Below are positions 1-9,104 of a stretch of 64,000 nt of DNA, piece by piece. The notes below the pieces were generated by a model. It saw only the letters and a program-made list of their open reading frames with translations. It did no database searches and was not told the DNA's origin. The DNA is from Cytophagaceae bacterium (GTDB lineage Bacteria; Bacteroidota; Bacteroidia; Cytophagales; Spirosomataceae), in the NCBI GenBank assembly GCA_947460975.1, contig CANHGO010000001.1, positions 434,001 through 498,000 on the forward strand, written 5' to 3'. A program made the translations under genes and the position numbers. Every line of letters starts with the position of its first letter. Within the stretch, counting starts at the first letter, position 1.

Positions 1-760
1 TAGATGTAAATAAGTTATATGCAATGATACAGATCGCTGAAGTACCAATTCCTAACGCTGTATTTACAAGCGCCTCAGAGATACCATTCGCTAATGCTGT
101 TGAATCAGTAGATCCACCTGAATTTCCTAAAGCAGAGAACGCCTTAATCATACCGATTACCGTTCCTAAAAGACCAATTAACGTAGACACCGAAGCTAAT
201 GTAGCGATGATCGTTAAGTTTTTCTCTAACATTGGCAACTCTAAAGAAGTAGCTTCCTCAACTTCTTTGCTTAAAGAAGCTAATTTTTGCTCCTTATCTA
301 AGGACTTGTCACCCGTTAATTGCTTGTACTTTTTCACTGCAGAAAGTGTTACGTTTCCAACAGATCCTTTTTGCTTGTTACATGCAGCGATTGCAGCTTC
401 AGTATCATCCTTATCCAAAGATGCTTGAATCGAACGAACAAATGCATTTACATCACCCGTTCCTTTTGCTTTTCCAATAGTCAATAAACGCTCAATTGAA
501 AATGTTAATGCCGTCAAGAAACATGTGATCAAAACTGGTACAATGACACCACCCTTGTAAACGATACCAAAGTAATCGCCTGGAAGTGGATGACCTTCAT
601 TTGTTCCACCCTCAAAGTGTGACCCATCTCCCATCACAAATGTGAAAATAGCAATGGAAATAACAAATAAAATAATTAAAATTAAACCTGCAGAAATACC
701 GCCAGATTTTTTTTCAGTTGCAGCTGGCTTAGCAGCTGGCTTTGGTTGTTGTGTACTCAT
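1..760 (-). CDS. exbB: MotA/TolQ/ExbB proton channel family protein (3' end outside window)
   Basis: Inner-membrane proton-channel subunit that, with ExbD-type partners, uses the proton gradient to energise TonB-dependent transport. The minus-strand frame is open from the ATG at 760 to the window edge without a stop, giving 253 codons. The N-terminus is Pro/Ala/Lys-rich (starts MSTQQPKPAA). Hydrophobic segments follow near residues 20-40 and 65-90, then a long charged cytoplasmic stretch. Next comes a conserved pore segment with GLLGTVIGMIKAF, and the last segment (TALGIGTSAICIIAYNLF) reaches the edge. The order of segments and the LGTVxGM motif are typical of the ExbB/TolQ family. The C-terminal end and any exbD genes lie beyond position 1. 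ExbB versus TolQ cannot be settled here; an ExbB-like role is inferred from what is usual in Bacteroidota. Confidence 0.88.
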   Translation of the reverse strand, partial: MSTQQPKPAAKPAATEKKSGGISAGLILIILFVISIAIFTFVMGDGSHFEGGTNEGHPLPGDYFGIVYKGGVIVPVLITCFLTALTFSIERLLTIGKAKGTGDVNAFVRSIQASLDKDDTEAAIAACNKQKGSVGNVTLSAVKKYKQLTGDKSLDKEQKLASLSKEVEEATSLELPMLEKNLTIIATLASVSTLIGLLGTVIGMIKAFSALGNSGGSTDSTALANGISEALVNTALGIGTSAICIIAYNLFTS

Positions 761-869
761 TAGTTTGGTAAATTTGGGGTTAAAAAATTAATAGTTTACA
801 TAACACTTTCAAAAAACACAAGTCGCGTAGTTTTCATAGTTAGCGCTTCCTTGGTATTTTCAGTGAAAG

Positions 870-877
870 CAAAAGTA
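870..877 (-). promoter_or_regulatory. Candidate -7 promoter box for exbB
   Basis: Read on the minus strand the bases are TACTTTTG, an exact match to the Bacteroidetes -7 consensus TAnnTTTG. It lies about 110 bases upstream of the exbB ATG, so the leader would be about 100 bases. No clear TTG/TTTG -33 box is seen at the right distance. Confidence 0.4.
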
Positions 878-1020
878 ATGTAATTCTAATTTAATTTTAA
901 CATGGTTTAGGTTATATTAAGATGATTTTTTTTTCATGCCCATAATGCCTATTGTACTATCTTAATATTTTCCGTGAAATAGCATCGATTATAGAGTACT
1001 TTTTTGGGATTAAGAATTTG

Positions 1021-1048
1021 AAAAAAAATTAAAAAAAAATTAAAAAAA
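1021..1048. other. Phased A-tracts (likely curved DNA)
   Basis: Three A-runs of about 8, 9 and 7 bases are each separated by TT, which puts them about one helical turn apart. Runs in this phase are known to bend DNA. The stretch lies 60-90 bases upstream of the DUF721 start and may assist promoter activity; that role is inference. Confidence 0.45.
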
Positions 1049-1107
1049 CCTGAATTTGGTAGAAATTATCGGCTAATTATTAATTTAGACTTCAATTTAG
1101 TCAACAC

Positions 1108-1437
1108 ATGGATTCTCCTTTTTACAAAAAAAGCCCAAAAGCATCTTCAAGAAAAAGCGATAGCTCCTCCCTGAAAGAAGCCATTGAATCCCTCCTTAAA
1201 ATATATAAACTGCAAGGAAAATTTGACGAGACCTATGTGTCGGCCAACTGGGAGCTGATTATGGGCAAGCCGATCGCTGCTAGAACGCAAAAAGTGTATG
1301 TCACCAATCATAAACTATTTCTTCAAATCGATTCCGCCCCACTCAAGAAAGAATTGATGATGGCCAAACAAAAAATGATCGAGTTAATCAATAAATCAGC
1401 TGACAACGAGGTAGTTAAGGAAGTGATTTTTCTTTAA
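1108..1437 (+). CDS. DUF721 (DciA-like) domain protein
   Basis: A 109-residue protein of the DUF721 family. DciA, the best known member of that family, loads the replicative helicase in bacteria lacking DnaC/DnaI, but short Bacteroidota members are mostly uncharacterised. The Ser/Lys-rich tail at residues 1-20 is followed by a helix (LKEAIESLLKIYKLQGKFDE), then the family hallmark of a conserved Trp in a segment like VSANWELIMGKPIAART. The KH-like end (VYVTNHKLFLQIDSAPLKKEL) follows. Length matches the usual Bacteroidota form. In many Bacteroidota such a gene follows recF; recF is not seen here. The helicase-loading role is inference. Confidence 0.8.
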   Translation: MDSPFYKKSPKASSRKSDSSSLKEAIESLLKIYKLQGKFDETYVSANWELIMGKPIAARTQKVYVTNHKLFLQIDSAPLKKELMMAKQKMIELINKSADNEVVKEVIFL

Positions 1438-1718
1438 TGAAACCATTTGAATCATCGATCCACAAATAAATAAAATGAAATTGTGGAATTGCAGTAGTTG
1501 GATTTCGGATATCCCATTCATTAATTCTATTTTAGCTGCCATCGGGAGTTCATTCGATAACATCAATAGCCCATAATCATGTAGACCAAATCCTACACCC
1601 AATGCCGGTGCAGATGGTAACAAGGATGAACTTTCAAACTGATTTTTTTTGTAAAAAATGAAATTTAGGCCTTGGCTATGAAAAAAAAACGTAGATATTT
1701 ACCAGATAAATAAAATGT

Positions 1719-2621
1719 ATGTTAATTCCCCCATTATTAACTTCTGGTGATCTTGTCTCTGTTTTATCCCCTGCATCACATACCAACTCAAATGCCTGGG
1801 AAAAAGGAATAGAAGTACTTGAAAAATGGGGATTACGTGTCGTTAGAGGGGAGCATTATTTATCCCAACATTTTGGTTTTGGAGGCACCGATGCAGAACG
1901 CTTAAGCGACTTACAAAAAGCGCTAGATAATCCAGAAATTAAAGCCATTTTCCCAATCAGAGGGGGTTATGGTTCTAGCCGATTATTGGACGATTTAGAT
2001 TTTTCCCAATTTATCCAAAATCCCAAATGGATTGTGGGCTTTTCAGACATTACCGCATTATTGTTGCACATTGATTCATTAGGCGTTGCTGGAATTCATG
2101 GACCAATGCCTAATAATTTTTGCCAAAAAGGAGGAGAATTTTCTCTAGAAGCATTGAACGGATTGCTGTTTAATGGACACGCCAACTACACATGTAAACC
2201 TCATCCCGCCAATATTTTAGGCGAGGTTCAAGGAGAATTAATTGGCGGAAATCTTTCCTTATTGACACATTTAATAGGCACTCCAAGCTTTATTAAACCC
2301 CATGGAAAAATTTTAGTGATCGAGGAAATTGGCGAAAGGCTGTATCATGTGGATCGGATGTTGGTCCAATTAAAACGATCAGGGCATTTTGAAGGACTTG
2401 TAGGAATGATCATCGGCGGATTTACCGATTGCAATGAAGCCCCCTTAACCATCGGCAAATCTGCTCAGGAATTAATTTTAGAACATACCAAAGATTATCA
2501 ATTCCCCATCGCCTTTGATTTTCCATTAGGCCATGTTCCGGCAAACCATCCGGTGGTTTTTGGGGTGAAGGCCAACTTACTGATAAGTTCTGAAAAAGTC
2601 CAACTAACTGTTCAGCTTTAA
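1719..2621 (+). CDS. LD-carboxypeptidase, peptidase family S66
   Basis: Serine carboxypeptidase of the LdcA/MccF family; family members cut the terminal D-Ala from muropeptide tetrapeptides during peptidoglycan recycling in the cytoplasm. The 300-residue length is typical. The family motif RGGYGSSRLLDDLD lies at residues 81-94, the nucleophile elbow GFSD places the catalytic Ser at 109, the Glu is in VIEEIGE (about 202-203), and the His is H272 in PLGHVPANH. No signal peptide is visible. Two ATGs occur in tandem; the one at 1719 is the only one in the long frame. The mpl gene at 28-29 kb would act in the same recycling pathway. MccF-like antibiotic-detoxifying activity is an alternative. Confidence 0.9.
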   Translation: MLIPPLLTSGDLVSVLSPASHTNSNAWEKGIEVLEKWGLRVVRGEHYLSQHFGFGGTDAERLSDLQKALDNPEIKAIFPIRGGYGSSRLLDDLDFSQFIQNPKWIVGFSDITALLLHIDSLGVAGIHGPMPNNFCQKGGEFSLEALNGLLFNGHANYTCKPHPANILGEVQGELIGGNLSLLTHLIGTPSFIKPHGKILVIEEIGERLYHVDRMLVQLKRSGHFEGLVGMIIGGFTDCNEAPLTIGKSAQELILEHTKDYQFPIAFDFPLGHVPANHPVVFGVKANLLISSEKVQLTVQL

Positions 2622-2644
2622 GATTCATTTGGTATAATAAGGGC

Positions 2645-2652
2645 TAGATTTG
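2645..2652 (+). promoter_or_regulatory. Candidate -7 promoter box for yifB
   Basis: TAGATTTG matches TAnnTTTG and lies 19 bases before the ATG at 2672, which predicts a very short leader. No matching -33 box is seen at standard spacing. Confidence 0.35.
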
Positions 2653-2671
2653 AGTCAATCAATTCGCCAAG

Positions 2672-4210
2672 ATGCTCGCAAAAACATTTGGAAGCTCTGT
2701 TTTTGGAGTATCCGCTTCTTTAATAACCATTGAAACCAATGTCGGCCAAGGCACCAAATGCTTTTTAGTGGGCCTCCCCGATTCAACCATCAAAGAATCC
2801 ATCCTTCGAGTAGAATCCTCCTTAAAACAATTGGGATTCTTCTTCCCGCGTAGAAAAGTGATAATCAATTTGGCCCCAGCCGATATTCGAAAAGAGGGAT
2901 CGGCGTACGATTTACCCATTGCACTTTCGATTTTACATGCCTCTGAACAAATTAGTTTTCCTGATTTAGATCGCTACGTAATCATGGGTGAGTTAGGATT
3001 AAATGGAGATTTAAGACCGATAAAAGGGGCATTGCCGATGGTTTTAGAAGCGAAAAAACAGGGTATTTTTAAAATCATTTTACCCAAACAAAATGCCAAA
3101 GAGGCTGCGATTGTCTCTGAGGTTGAAGTTTTTGGGATGGAAACGCTACAAGAGACCGTCCAATTTTTACGGGGCAAAACAATACATCATAAAACTTTGA
3201 TTAACGTGGATGAATTGTTTACGCATCAAACTCATGATTTTGAGCTCGATTTTTCCAATGTTCAGGGTCAGGCACATGCGAAAAGGGCCATGGAAATTGC
3301 CGCTGCAGGTGCACACAACCTCCTTATGATAGGTCCGCCGGGTGCGGGTAAAACAATGTTAGCTAAAAGAATTTCGAGCATTTTGCCCCCTATGACGCTC
3401 CAAGAAGCACTAGAAACGACCAAAATACATTCCGTAGCTGGGAAATTAAGTGATAAAAAAGCACTCATTGCGATTAGGCCATTCCGTTCGCCGCACCATT
3501 CTATTTCATCCGTAGCCCTGATTGGCGGTGGATCCATTCCCCAACCCGGAGAAATTTCTTTAGCGCATCATGGGGTTCTTTTTTTAGACGAGCTCCCCGA
3601 ATTTTCAAGACATGTGTTGGAGGTGTTGCGCCAACCGCTTGAAGATCGAAGCATCCATATTTCTAGGGCAAGGTGGGTGGTCGATTTTCCCGCCAACTTC
3701 ATGTTGATCGCCAGCATGAATCCTTGCCCCTGTGGGTTTTATAATCATCCCATCAAGACCTGCACCTGTGGGTCTGAAAATGTTCGTAAATATTTAAATA
3801 AAATCTCTGGCCCTTTGTTAGACCGAATCGACATGCATGTAGAAATTACCCCTATTTATTATGAAGAAATGACTTCAGAAAAGCTAACGGAAAGTAGTGA
3901 AACGATCCGAAAAAGAGTCATAAAGGCCGTTGGAATGCAGAAAAAACGATTTGCAGGAACCGTAAATACCTATTCAAATGCCTCCATGTCGTCACAAATG
4001 GTTAAAGAAATTTGCCAGTTAGATTTGGCATCCCAACAACTACTTAAAAGCGCGATGGACAATTTACAACTTTCCGCAAGGGCCTATGACCGCATTTTAA
4101 AACTGGCCAGAACGATCGCAGATTTAAGTCAATCGAACCAAATTGAGTTGGCACATGTGGCAGAAGCAATTACCTATCGAAATTTAGATAGAGAAAATTG
4201 GGCAGGATGA
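2672..4210 (+). CDS. yifB: YifB family Mg-chelatase-like AAA+ ATPase (ComM-like)
   Basis: AAA+ ATPase of the YifB/ComM family. ComM is a helicase that promotes branch migration during natural transformation in some bacteria; the role in Bacteroidota is not established. The N-terminal third (residues 1-180) is the ChlI-like domain with VGLPDSTIKESILRVESSL. The Walker A GPPGAGKT lies near residues 219-226 and the Walker B region reads VLFLDELPEF. A zinc-like Cys cluster NPCPCGFYNHPIKTCTCG follows, typical for the family, and the C-terminal Mg_chelatase_C domain ends at NLDRENWAG. The full 512 residues are as expected. The gene ends 8 bases before the next ORF region on the same strand. Confidence 0.93.
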   Translation: MLAKTFGSSVFGVSASLITIETNVGQGTKCFLVGLPDSTIKESILRVESSLKQLGFFFPRRKVIINLAPADIRKEGSAYDLPIALSILHASEQISFPDLDRYVIMGELGLNGDLRPIKGALPMVLEAKKQGIFKIILPKQNAKEAAIVSEVEVFGMETLQETVQFLRGKTIHHKTLINVDELFTHQTHDFELDFSNVQGQAHAKRAMEIAAAGAHNLLMIGPPGAGKTMLAKRISSILPPMTLQEALETTKIHSVAGKLSDKKALIAIRPFRSPHHSISSVALIGGGSIPQPGEISLAHHGVLFLDELPEFSRHVLEVLRQPLEDRSIHISRARWVVDFPANFMLIASMNPCPCGFYNHPIKTCTCGSENVRKYLNKISGPLLDRIDMHVEITPIYYEEMTSEKLTESSETIRKRVIKAVGMQKKRFAGTVNTYSNASMSSQMVKEICQLDLASQQLLKSAMDNLQLSARAYDRILKLARTIADLSQSNQIELAHVAEAITYRNLDRENWAG

Positions 4211-4235
4211 TGTATTTTTGAAAAAAAAATGGTCT

Positions 4236-5252
4236 ATGCTAAAGAAAATTTTCATTCTATTTCTATTCATTCATCACATTGCTTTGGGGCAAAGCAAAAC
4301 AGATAATCCTTCATTTAGGCCTTTAGAGAGTTTTGAGCAAATATTTGCCAAAGCTGTCAAAGAAAAAAAGCCCGTATTTTTCGAAGCATATTTGCCTACC
4401 TGTTCCCATTGCTTGGCCTTTGATAAAACATTACGTGATCCCAAGATCAAGTCCTATTTGTCCACTAATTTCTTAGCTTATCAATTGGATTTAAGCAAAA
4501 GGGAGAATGGATTATTTCTAAGAAAGAATAAAATATTTGTTCCTTCAACTCCTTCCTTTATTGTTTTTTCACCAGAAGGTAAAGTGATCAATGTAGAGCC
4601 CGTGGGAGATGAAACCAATACCGTCGATGGGATTCAGTTGATTTTAAATAAGGCGAAAGACATGAATAAAAATATGGTCGCAAGCCTAAAGAAATTTGAT
4701 GCCGGGGATCAGGATTTTGAAAATATGTTGTCAGTGGCACTATTCGCTCGATATACGATGGATACTGTAAAAAATATGGAAGTCGTTAATCAGCTTGCAA
4801 ATTCAATAAAGCCAGATCAGTATTTTGATAAAATGTCATTTCTATTAATGCAACGAGTGATGTTAGATACGGACAATAAACTATTCCAGTTTTTCATTCA
4901 AAATCTTCCGACCTACAAGAAAAAATTCGATTCCTTGGACGTAAAACAAACCGCTGAAAATATACTGATGTCCAGTTTGTATTGTAGTCGGGCTAGGAAA
5001 TATTCCACAGGCAAAATTGATCAAATAAAAAGTGGGCTCCGGTTATTAGGCGTACCCGAAAATCAAATTGCCACACGTTGTATCGTGTTGGAGGTGTTAA
5101 TCGACCTAGGCCAACAAAATATACAGGGTGCAACAGCAAAAATCAAAACCTATTATCAAGGAAAACCTATTCCAGAAAAAGAAATGGATTTTTGGTGCAC
5201 GCAATTAAAGAGAAATCAAAAAGCAGAAATGCCTTGCCCTTTAACTCCTTAA
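4236..5252 (+). CDS. Secreted thioredoxin-fold protein
   Basis: A 338-residue protein with an N-terminal signal peptide (MLKKIFILFLFIHHIALGQ, cleavage probably after residue 18 or 19). A thioredoxin-fold domain follows with the redox motif CSHC at residues 56-59 after a typical KPVFFEAYLPT strand. Its C-terminal half (about 150-338) is helical and not recognised. It probably acts in the periplasm on disulfides or thiols, but its substrate is unknown. The frame also allows a TTG start at 4218; the ATG at 4236 is preferred because it starts directly at the Lys-Lys of the signal peptide. It lies 25 bases after yifB and probably shares its transcript. Confidence 0.82.
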   Translation: MLKKIFILFLFIHHIALGQSKTDNPSFRPLESFEQIFAKAVKEKKPVFFEAYLPTCSHCLAFDKTLRDPKIKSYLSTNFLAYQLDLSKRENGLFLRKNKIFVPSTPSFIVFSPEGKVINVEPVGDETNTVDGIQLILNKAKDMNKNMVASLKKFDAGDQDFENMLSVALFARYTMDTVKNMEVVNQLANSIKPDQYFDKMSFLLMQRVMLDTDNKLFQFFIQNLPTYKKKFDSLDVKQTAENILMSSLYCSRARKYSTGKIDQIKSGLRLLGVPENQIATRCIVLEVLIDLGQQNIQGATAKIKTYYQGKPIPEKEMDFWCTQLKRNQKAEMPCPLTP

Positions 5253-5279
5253 GATAAATTAAATCCATCTAATCGCTTT

Positions 5280-5287
5280 TACCTTTG
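5280..5287 (+). promoter_or_regulatory. Candidate -7 promoter box for the M28 peptidase gene
   Basis: TACCTTTG, an exact TAnnTTTG match, lies 63 bases before the ATG at 5351. No convincing -33 box is visible. Confidence 0.4.
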
Positions 5288-5350
5288 GTATTTTACTGAA
5301 AAAAAACTAATTTTCTGAAAGGTTTTCAATCCGGTTCTATCCACCAACCT

Positions 5351-6838
5351 ATGAAAAGAATTTTTACTTTATTTCTCTCCCTTTCAGTTTTATTGATTTC
5401 CACAAGTTCGACCCCTTTAGGAGGCGAAGAAAGCCTTGATGATGTTTTCAAACGCATTAAAGAGGAAGTTGAAAATAACTCAAAAGCCTATACTTCATTA
5501 GGAGATGCATGCGCTAAAATAGGCCATCGATTAACGGGCAGCCCTCAAGGCAAAAAAGCAGAGGAGTATGTCTACAAAATGTTTAAAGATTATGGATTTC
5601 GTGATGTAAAATATCAAGGATTTCAAGTAGAGGCTTGGGCTCGTGATACCGTGACTTTATCAGTCGCTCCGCCAAAATCAGATGATTTCAGGGAGATCCA
5701 AGTAGTTTCACTTGCCATGACACCTGTGGAAGCGAACATTCAAGGTGCGATCGTGGATGTGGGCAATGGCTTGGATGCCGATTTTGAATCCAAAAAAGAC
5801 TTAGTTAAAGGCAAGGTCGTTTTAGCCAATATTGGTTTGTTAGATGCCGCGCCGGGAACCAAAAATTTACATCGATCAGAGAAAACAGCCCTTGCCATAC
5901 AATATGGTGCCATTGGCGTTATCTTTTCAAACAGCGTTAAAGGCCAAGTCCTATTAACGGGAACGGCATCTGTCACTGGGAATTTGATTTCCATTCCTGC
6001 AGTTTGTGTTTCTTATGAAAGTGGGGTTGAAATCAGAAAATGGTTGAAAGACCAACCCGGTTTGTTAGGATTAATTGAGATGCATAATGTTAGCCAACCC
6101 ATTAAAGCGAGAAATGTAATCGCTACTTTAAAGGGAGAGAATCGAAAATATAAGCATGAAAAAATTATCATTGGCGGCCATCTAGATTCATGGGATTTAG
6201 CAACAGGCGCCATAGATAATGGAATTGGTTCCTTTTCAGTCATTGACATCGCCCGAACATTCAAAGCGCTGGGTTTAAAAAGTAAGCGTACCATCGAATT
6301 TGTCGCCTTTATGGGTGAAGAAGGTGGATTGTTAGGTTCAAAAGCCTATGTAGAACGAGCGAAAAAATCGGGCGACATAGATCAAATCGTCTACATGATC
6401 AATTTAGACATGACCAATAATGTGCACGGATTTAATGGAGGGGGAAGAAAAGAGCTAATGCCTCTTTTGAAAGAAATTGGCGATAAGATTAAATCCATCG
6501 ACGAAAAATTTGCGAATGAACTTGAGAATTCCGCCGGTTTGCATTCAGATCATCAATCCTTTTTACTCGAAGGAATTCCAGCTAGTGCGCCCATGGGAAA
6601 ATTGTCAAAAAGCGTTTTGGACTGCTATCATGCAAATTGTGACGTGTTTGAATTAGTCAATAAGAAAGAAATGGAAAACACCGTAAAATATACAGCGATG
6701 CTACTTTACGGAATGGCAAACACGGCCAGTTTCCCTGCCAAGCGACTTGATTTCTATTCTACCCGTGATTTTTTCATCAAGGAAAATCTCCGAAGGGAAT
6801 TGGAATTAGGTAATGAATGGCGCTGGGGCAACGATTGA
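5351..6838 (+). CDS. M28 family zinc metallopeptidase with PA domain (carboxypeptidase Q-like)
   Basis: Secreted or periplasmic di-zinc exopeptidase, 495 residues. A signal peptide covers residues 1-20. The catalytic domain is split by a protease-associated (PA) insert of roughly residues 105-250. Zinc ligands expected for M28 can be placed: H277 in GGHLDSWD, bridging D289 in GAIDNGIG, E323/E324 in MGEEGGLLGS (catalytic base plus ligand), D353 in NLDM, and H427 in CYHANCD. The overall order matches plasma glutamate carboxypeptidase (carboxypeptidase Q) rather than the shorter aminopeptidases. The likely role is nutrient peptide hydrolysis; substrate preference cannot be read from sequence. 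It stands 41 bases upstream of ftsZ on the same strand. Confidence 0.9.
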   Translation: MKRIFTLFLSLSVLLISTSSTPLGGEESLDDVFKRIKEEVENNSKAYTSLGDACAKIGHRLTGSPQGKKAEEYVYKMFKDYGFRDVKYQGFQVEAWARDTVTLSVAPPKSDDFREIQVVSLAMTPVEANIQGAIVDVGNGLDADFESKKDLVKGKVVLANIGLLDAAPGTKNLHRSEKTALAIQYGAIGVIFSNSVKGQVLLTGTASVTGNLISIPAVCVSYESGVEIRKWLKDQPGLLGLIEMHNVSQPIKARNVIATLKGENRKYKHEKIIIGGHLDSWDLATGAIDNGIGSFSVIDIARTFKALGLKSKRTIEFVAFMGEEGGLLGSKAYVERAKKSGDIDQIVYMINLDMTNNVHGFNGGGRKELMPLLKEIGDKIKSIDEKFANELENSAGLHSDHQSFLLEGIPASAPMGKLSKSVLDCYHANCDVFELVNKKEMENTVKYTAMLLYGMANTASFPAKRLDFYSTRDFFIKENLRRELELGNEWRWGND

Positions 6839-6879
6839 TGAATAATTTTTTAATACATATGACAAGCTTTTTTTAAAAT

Positions 6880-8169
6880 ATGAATAACTCGAATCCTTCT
6901 TTCTTTGATCATGATATGGAAATAGTCCCTGAATCTTCTTTTAAGTCAATCATCAAGGTTATTGGTATAGGTGGCGGTGGCTCTAATGCCGTTCGTCACA
7001 TGGATAAGCTGCACATTAAAGGCGCTGATTTAATTATCTGCAATACTGATTCGCAAGCCTTAGCTTCCAATTCTGTCAAAACAAAAATAAAACTTGGGAA
7101 CCAAGGATTAGGGGCGGGAACAGATCCTGAGGTAGGCCGACAAGCTGCCATTGAGAGTAAGGAAGAGCTTAGCAAAGTTTTAACGGATGAAACTGAAATG
7201 GTTTTCATTACCGCAGGAATGGGTGGAGGTACTGGAACAGGTGCTGCACCGGTGATAGCTCAATTAGCTCGTGAAAAAGGGCTTTTGACCGTAGGAATAG
7301 TAACAGCTCCTTACAAGTGGGAAGGGAAAGAAAAAATAAATTACGCCTTAAAGGGCATTGAAGAACTTAAAAGTTATTGTGACACCGTATTGGTGGTCAT
7401 GAACGATAAATTAGCTGAAATCCACAAAGATTTAGCCCTAAAAGATGCATTCTCAAAAGCAGATGACGTCCTTGCCAAGGCCGTAAAAAGTGTGGTCGAC
7501 GTGATCGCTAAACCAGGTGATGTCAACACCGACTTCATGGATGTCAAAAAAGTATTGAAAAATGCGGGACAAGCCATGATGAGCTCAGCCTTGGGCCAAG
7601 GAGAAGAAAGGGCTTTAATGGCTATTTCAGACGCTTTAGAATCTCCACTTCTTAACTCACAAGAGATCAAAGGTGCAAAAAGAATTTTAGTGACAGTCTC
7701 AACCAGTAGCAAGAGAGACTTGGTGATGAGCGAACAAGATATCATCGTCGAGTATTTACAAGCAAGGATTAGTGAGCAGGCTGACATGATCAAATTTGGT
7801 ATATCAACAGACGAAGATTTACAAGATGATCTTTACTTAACCGTCATTGCCGCAGGTTTCGAACATGAAAATGATGATCTAGATAAATTTCACCGAGGAA
7901 GCACCGAGGGATATAAGCAAGGTACTCAGGCATCCATTTTACAAGCAGGGGACAAATTTGACTTTGACGACTATGGCTCTGGAGGCCAGGCCGCTGACGT
8001 GGAAAATGAAGTCGTTCGATTTGCTAAATTAGTGGACCTATATAAAAATGGTGGCCCTTCTGAAAAAGATTTTGCCATCCCAGCCTACCAAAGAAATAAG
8101 GTGCCATTATATGATTTGAGGACAGTTCCTCAAGATCGTTGGATTGAATTAGCGCTTTACGAAGAGTAA
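6880..8169 (+). CDS. ftsZ: Cell division protein FtsZ
   Basis: Tubulin-like GTPase that forms the cytokinetic ring. All core motifs are present: the N-terminal [13 protein letters not shown], the tubulin signature [12 protein letters not shown] near residues 113-124, and a T7 loop NTDFMD that keeps the catalytic Asp pair. The GTPase and C-terminal domains run to about residue 340. A short acidic linker and the tail [20 protein letters not shown] follow. At 429 residues it is shorter than many Bacteroidota FtsZ proteins. It is not next to ftsA, ftsQ or mur genes, which usually precede ftsZ. A second, canonical ftsZ elsewhere is possible. Its 3' end overlaps the convergent cutC gene by 13 bases. 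Confidence 0.95.
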   Translation: MNNSNPSFFDHDMEIVPESSFKSIIKVIGIGGGGSNAVRHMDKLHIKGADLIICNTDSQALASNSVKTKIKLGNQGLGAGTDPEVGRQAAIESKEELSKVLTDETEMVFITAGMGGGTGTGAAPVIAQLAREKGLLTVGIVTAPYKWEGKEKINYALKGIEELKSYCDTVLVVMNDKLAEIHKDLALKDAFSKADDVLAKAVKSVVDVIAKPGDVNTDFMDVKKVLKNAGQAMMSSALGQGEERALMAISDALESPLLNSQEIKGAKRILVTVSTSSKRDLVMSEQDIIVEYLQARISEQADMIKFGISTDEDLQDDLYLTVIAAGFEHENDDLDKFHRGSTEGYKQGTQASILQAGDKFDFDDYGSGGQAADVENEVVRFAKLVDLYKNGGPSEKDFAIPAYQRNKVPLYDLRTVPQDRWIELALYEE

Positions 8170-8921
8170 AATTCGCTAACCTTATGAACGGTTTCACGGA
8201 TTAATTCTTCGCTAGCATACATAATTTCAAATTCGGAAATACCTGGAATTCCGCCCATAGAAATATTGGGTCGCCTATATTCCATTTGGGAGTCTTTCAT
8301 GGCCCTGGCACTTAAATGAATTGCGTCTACGCCAATTTGTAAAAATTCCTGACAATTATCGGGATGAACCCCACTGCCCGCCATAATCTCAATACGAGCA
8401 TTTGACGCATCAACCATCTGGGCAATATTTAATATCCCGTCGAGAGCTTTATTTCGCTGGCCTGATGTTAGTATCCGAGTAAACCCTAGTGAAATTAATG
8501 CCTCCATGACTACTAATGGTTCTTTGGAAACATCAATCGCACGGTGAAAAGTTAAAGGCAAAGTGCCCGTCGCCCTGCGAATTCGCTCTATAAATGCATA
8601 ATCTATTTCGCCATTTGGAAGCAAAGCACCCAATACAAGGCCATGAACTCCTGCCTCGATTAATGCCATGGCTTCCGATTCCATCGTATCTTTCTCATAG
8701 GAATCATAACAGAAGTCTCCGCCTCGCGGCCTCAGCATGGCATGAACTTGTATGTTGGTTTGCGCTAATACTTGGCTCAATAAACCCCCTGATGGAGTTG
8801 TTCCGCCCTCCCATGGCGAGGCACATAATTCGACCCGATTGGCACCAGCACGATCTGCAGCTAAGCAAGAAATGTATGAATAAGCACAAACTTCAACGGA
8901 TACACCCGGATTTTTTTTCAT
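8157..8921 (-). CDS. cutC: CutC family protein (copper homeostasis protein)
   Basis: TIM-barrel protein of the CutC family, 254 residues. Family hallmarks are visible: an N-terminal EVCAYSYISCLAADRAGANRVELCAS strand-helix, then MLRPRGGDFCYDSYE, LVLGALLPNGEIDYA, LTFHRAIDVS and LTSGQRNKALDG. The family was linked genetically to copper tolerance in E. coli, but the biochemical role is unsettled and direct copper binding is disputed. No copper ATPase or chaperone is adjacent. The gene converges on ftsZ with a 13-base overlap of the two coding ends. Confidence 0.92.
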   Translation of the reverse strand: MKKNPGVSVEVCAYSYISCLAADRAGANRVELCASPWEGGTTPSGGLLSQVLAQTNIQVHAMLRPRGGDFCYDSYEKDTMESEAMALIEAGVHGLVLGALLPNGEIDYAFIERIRRATGTLPLTFHRAIDVSKEPLVVMEALISLGFTRILTSGQRNKALDGILNIAQMVDASNARIEIMAGSGVHPDNCQEFLQIGVDAIHLSARAMKDSQMEYRRPNISMGGIPGISEFEIMYASEELIRETVHKVSEFYSS

Positions 8922-9010
8922 ATTTATGTCACAAATTGGGCCAATTTGGCACTTATTTTATATTTATTTAAAATTTAAAAAATAAATCTTTTATAAATAT
9001 TTTTTTATTT

Positions 9011-9018
9011 TACTTTTG
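9011..9018 (+). promoter_or_regulatory. Candidate -7 promoter box for the DUF2795 gene
   Basis: TACTTTTG followed by C matches TAnnTTTG. It lies 87 bases before the ATG at 9105, in a very AT-rich leader (8922-9104) that otherwise shows nothing recognisable. Confidence 0.45.
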
Positions 9019-9104
9019 CAAACCGAAGCGAAGTAATTTCAATTCGGAATACAAAATTTAGAAATATTTTTCAATAATAAATTTTAAGCATAAATTTATA
9101 TCAT

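Larger units (their letters stand above)
761..1107. other. AT-rich divergent intergenic region
   Basis: A 347-base gap between the exbB start (minus) and the DUF721 start (plus). It holds a good -7 element for exbB (see 870-877) and a run of phased A-tracts (see 1021-1048). A near-consensus -7 box TGAATTTG at 1051-1058 could serve the plus-strand gene. I see no ORF of useful length and no RNA gene. Confidence 0.7.

Noticed and set aside
24-428. Plus-strand open frame of 134 codons at the left edge
   Set aside because: It lies antisense to the exbB-like frame, which is open from 760 to the edge and has clear membrane and pore motifs. The plus frame has no recognisable motif.
1396-1623. Minus-strand frame of 75 codons after the DUF721 gene
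   Set aside because: It starts with TTG, overlaps the end of the DUF721 gene and matches no family I know. Its sequence (GVGFGLHDYGLLML, FHNFILFICGS) is protein-like, so a relic is possible, but support is too weak to list it.
7374-7793. Minus-strand frame of 139 codons inside ftsZ
   Set aside because: It is antisense to the conserved FtsZ core, is rich in Ser and Leu from reversed codons, and shows no motif.
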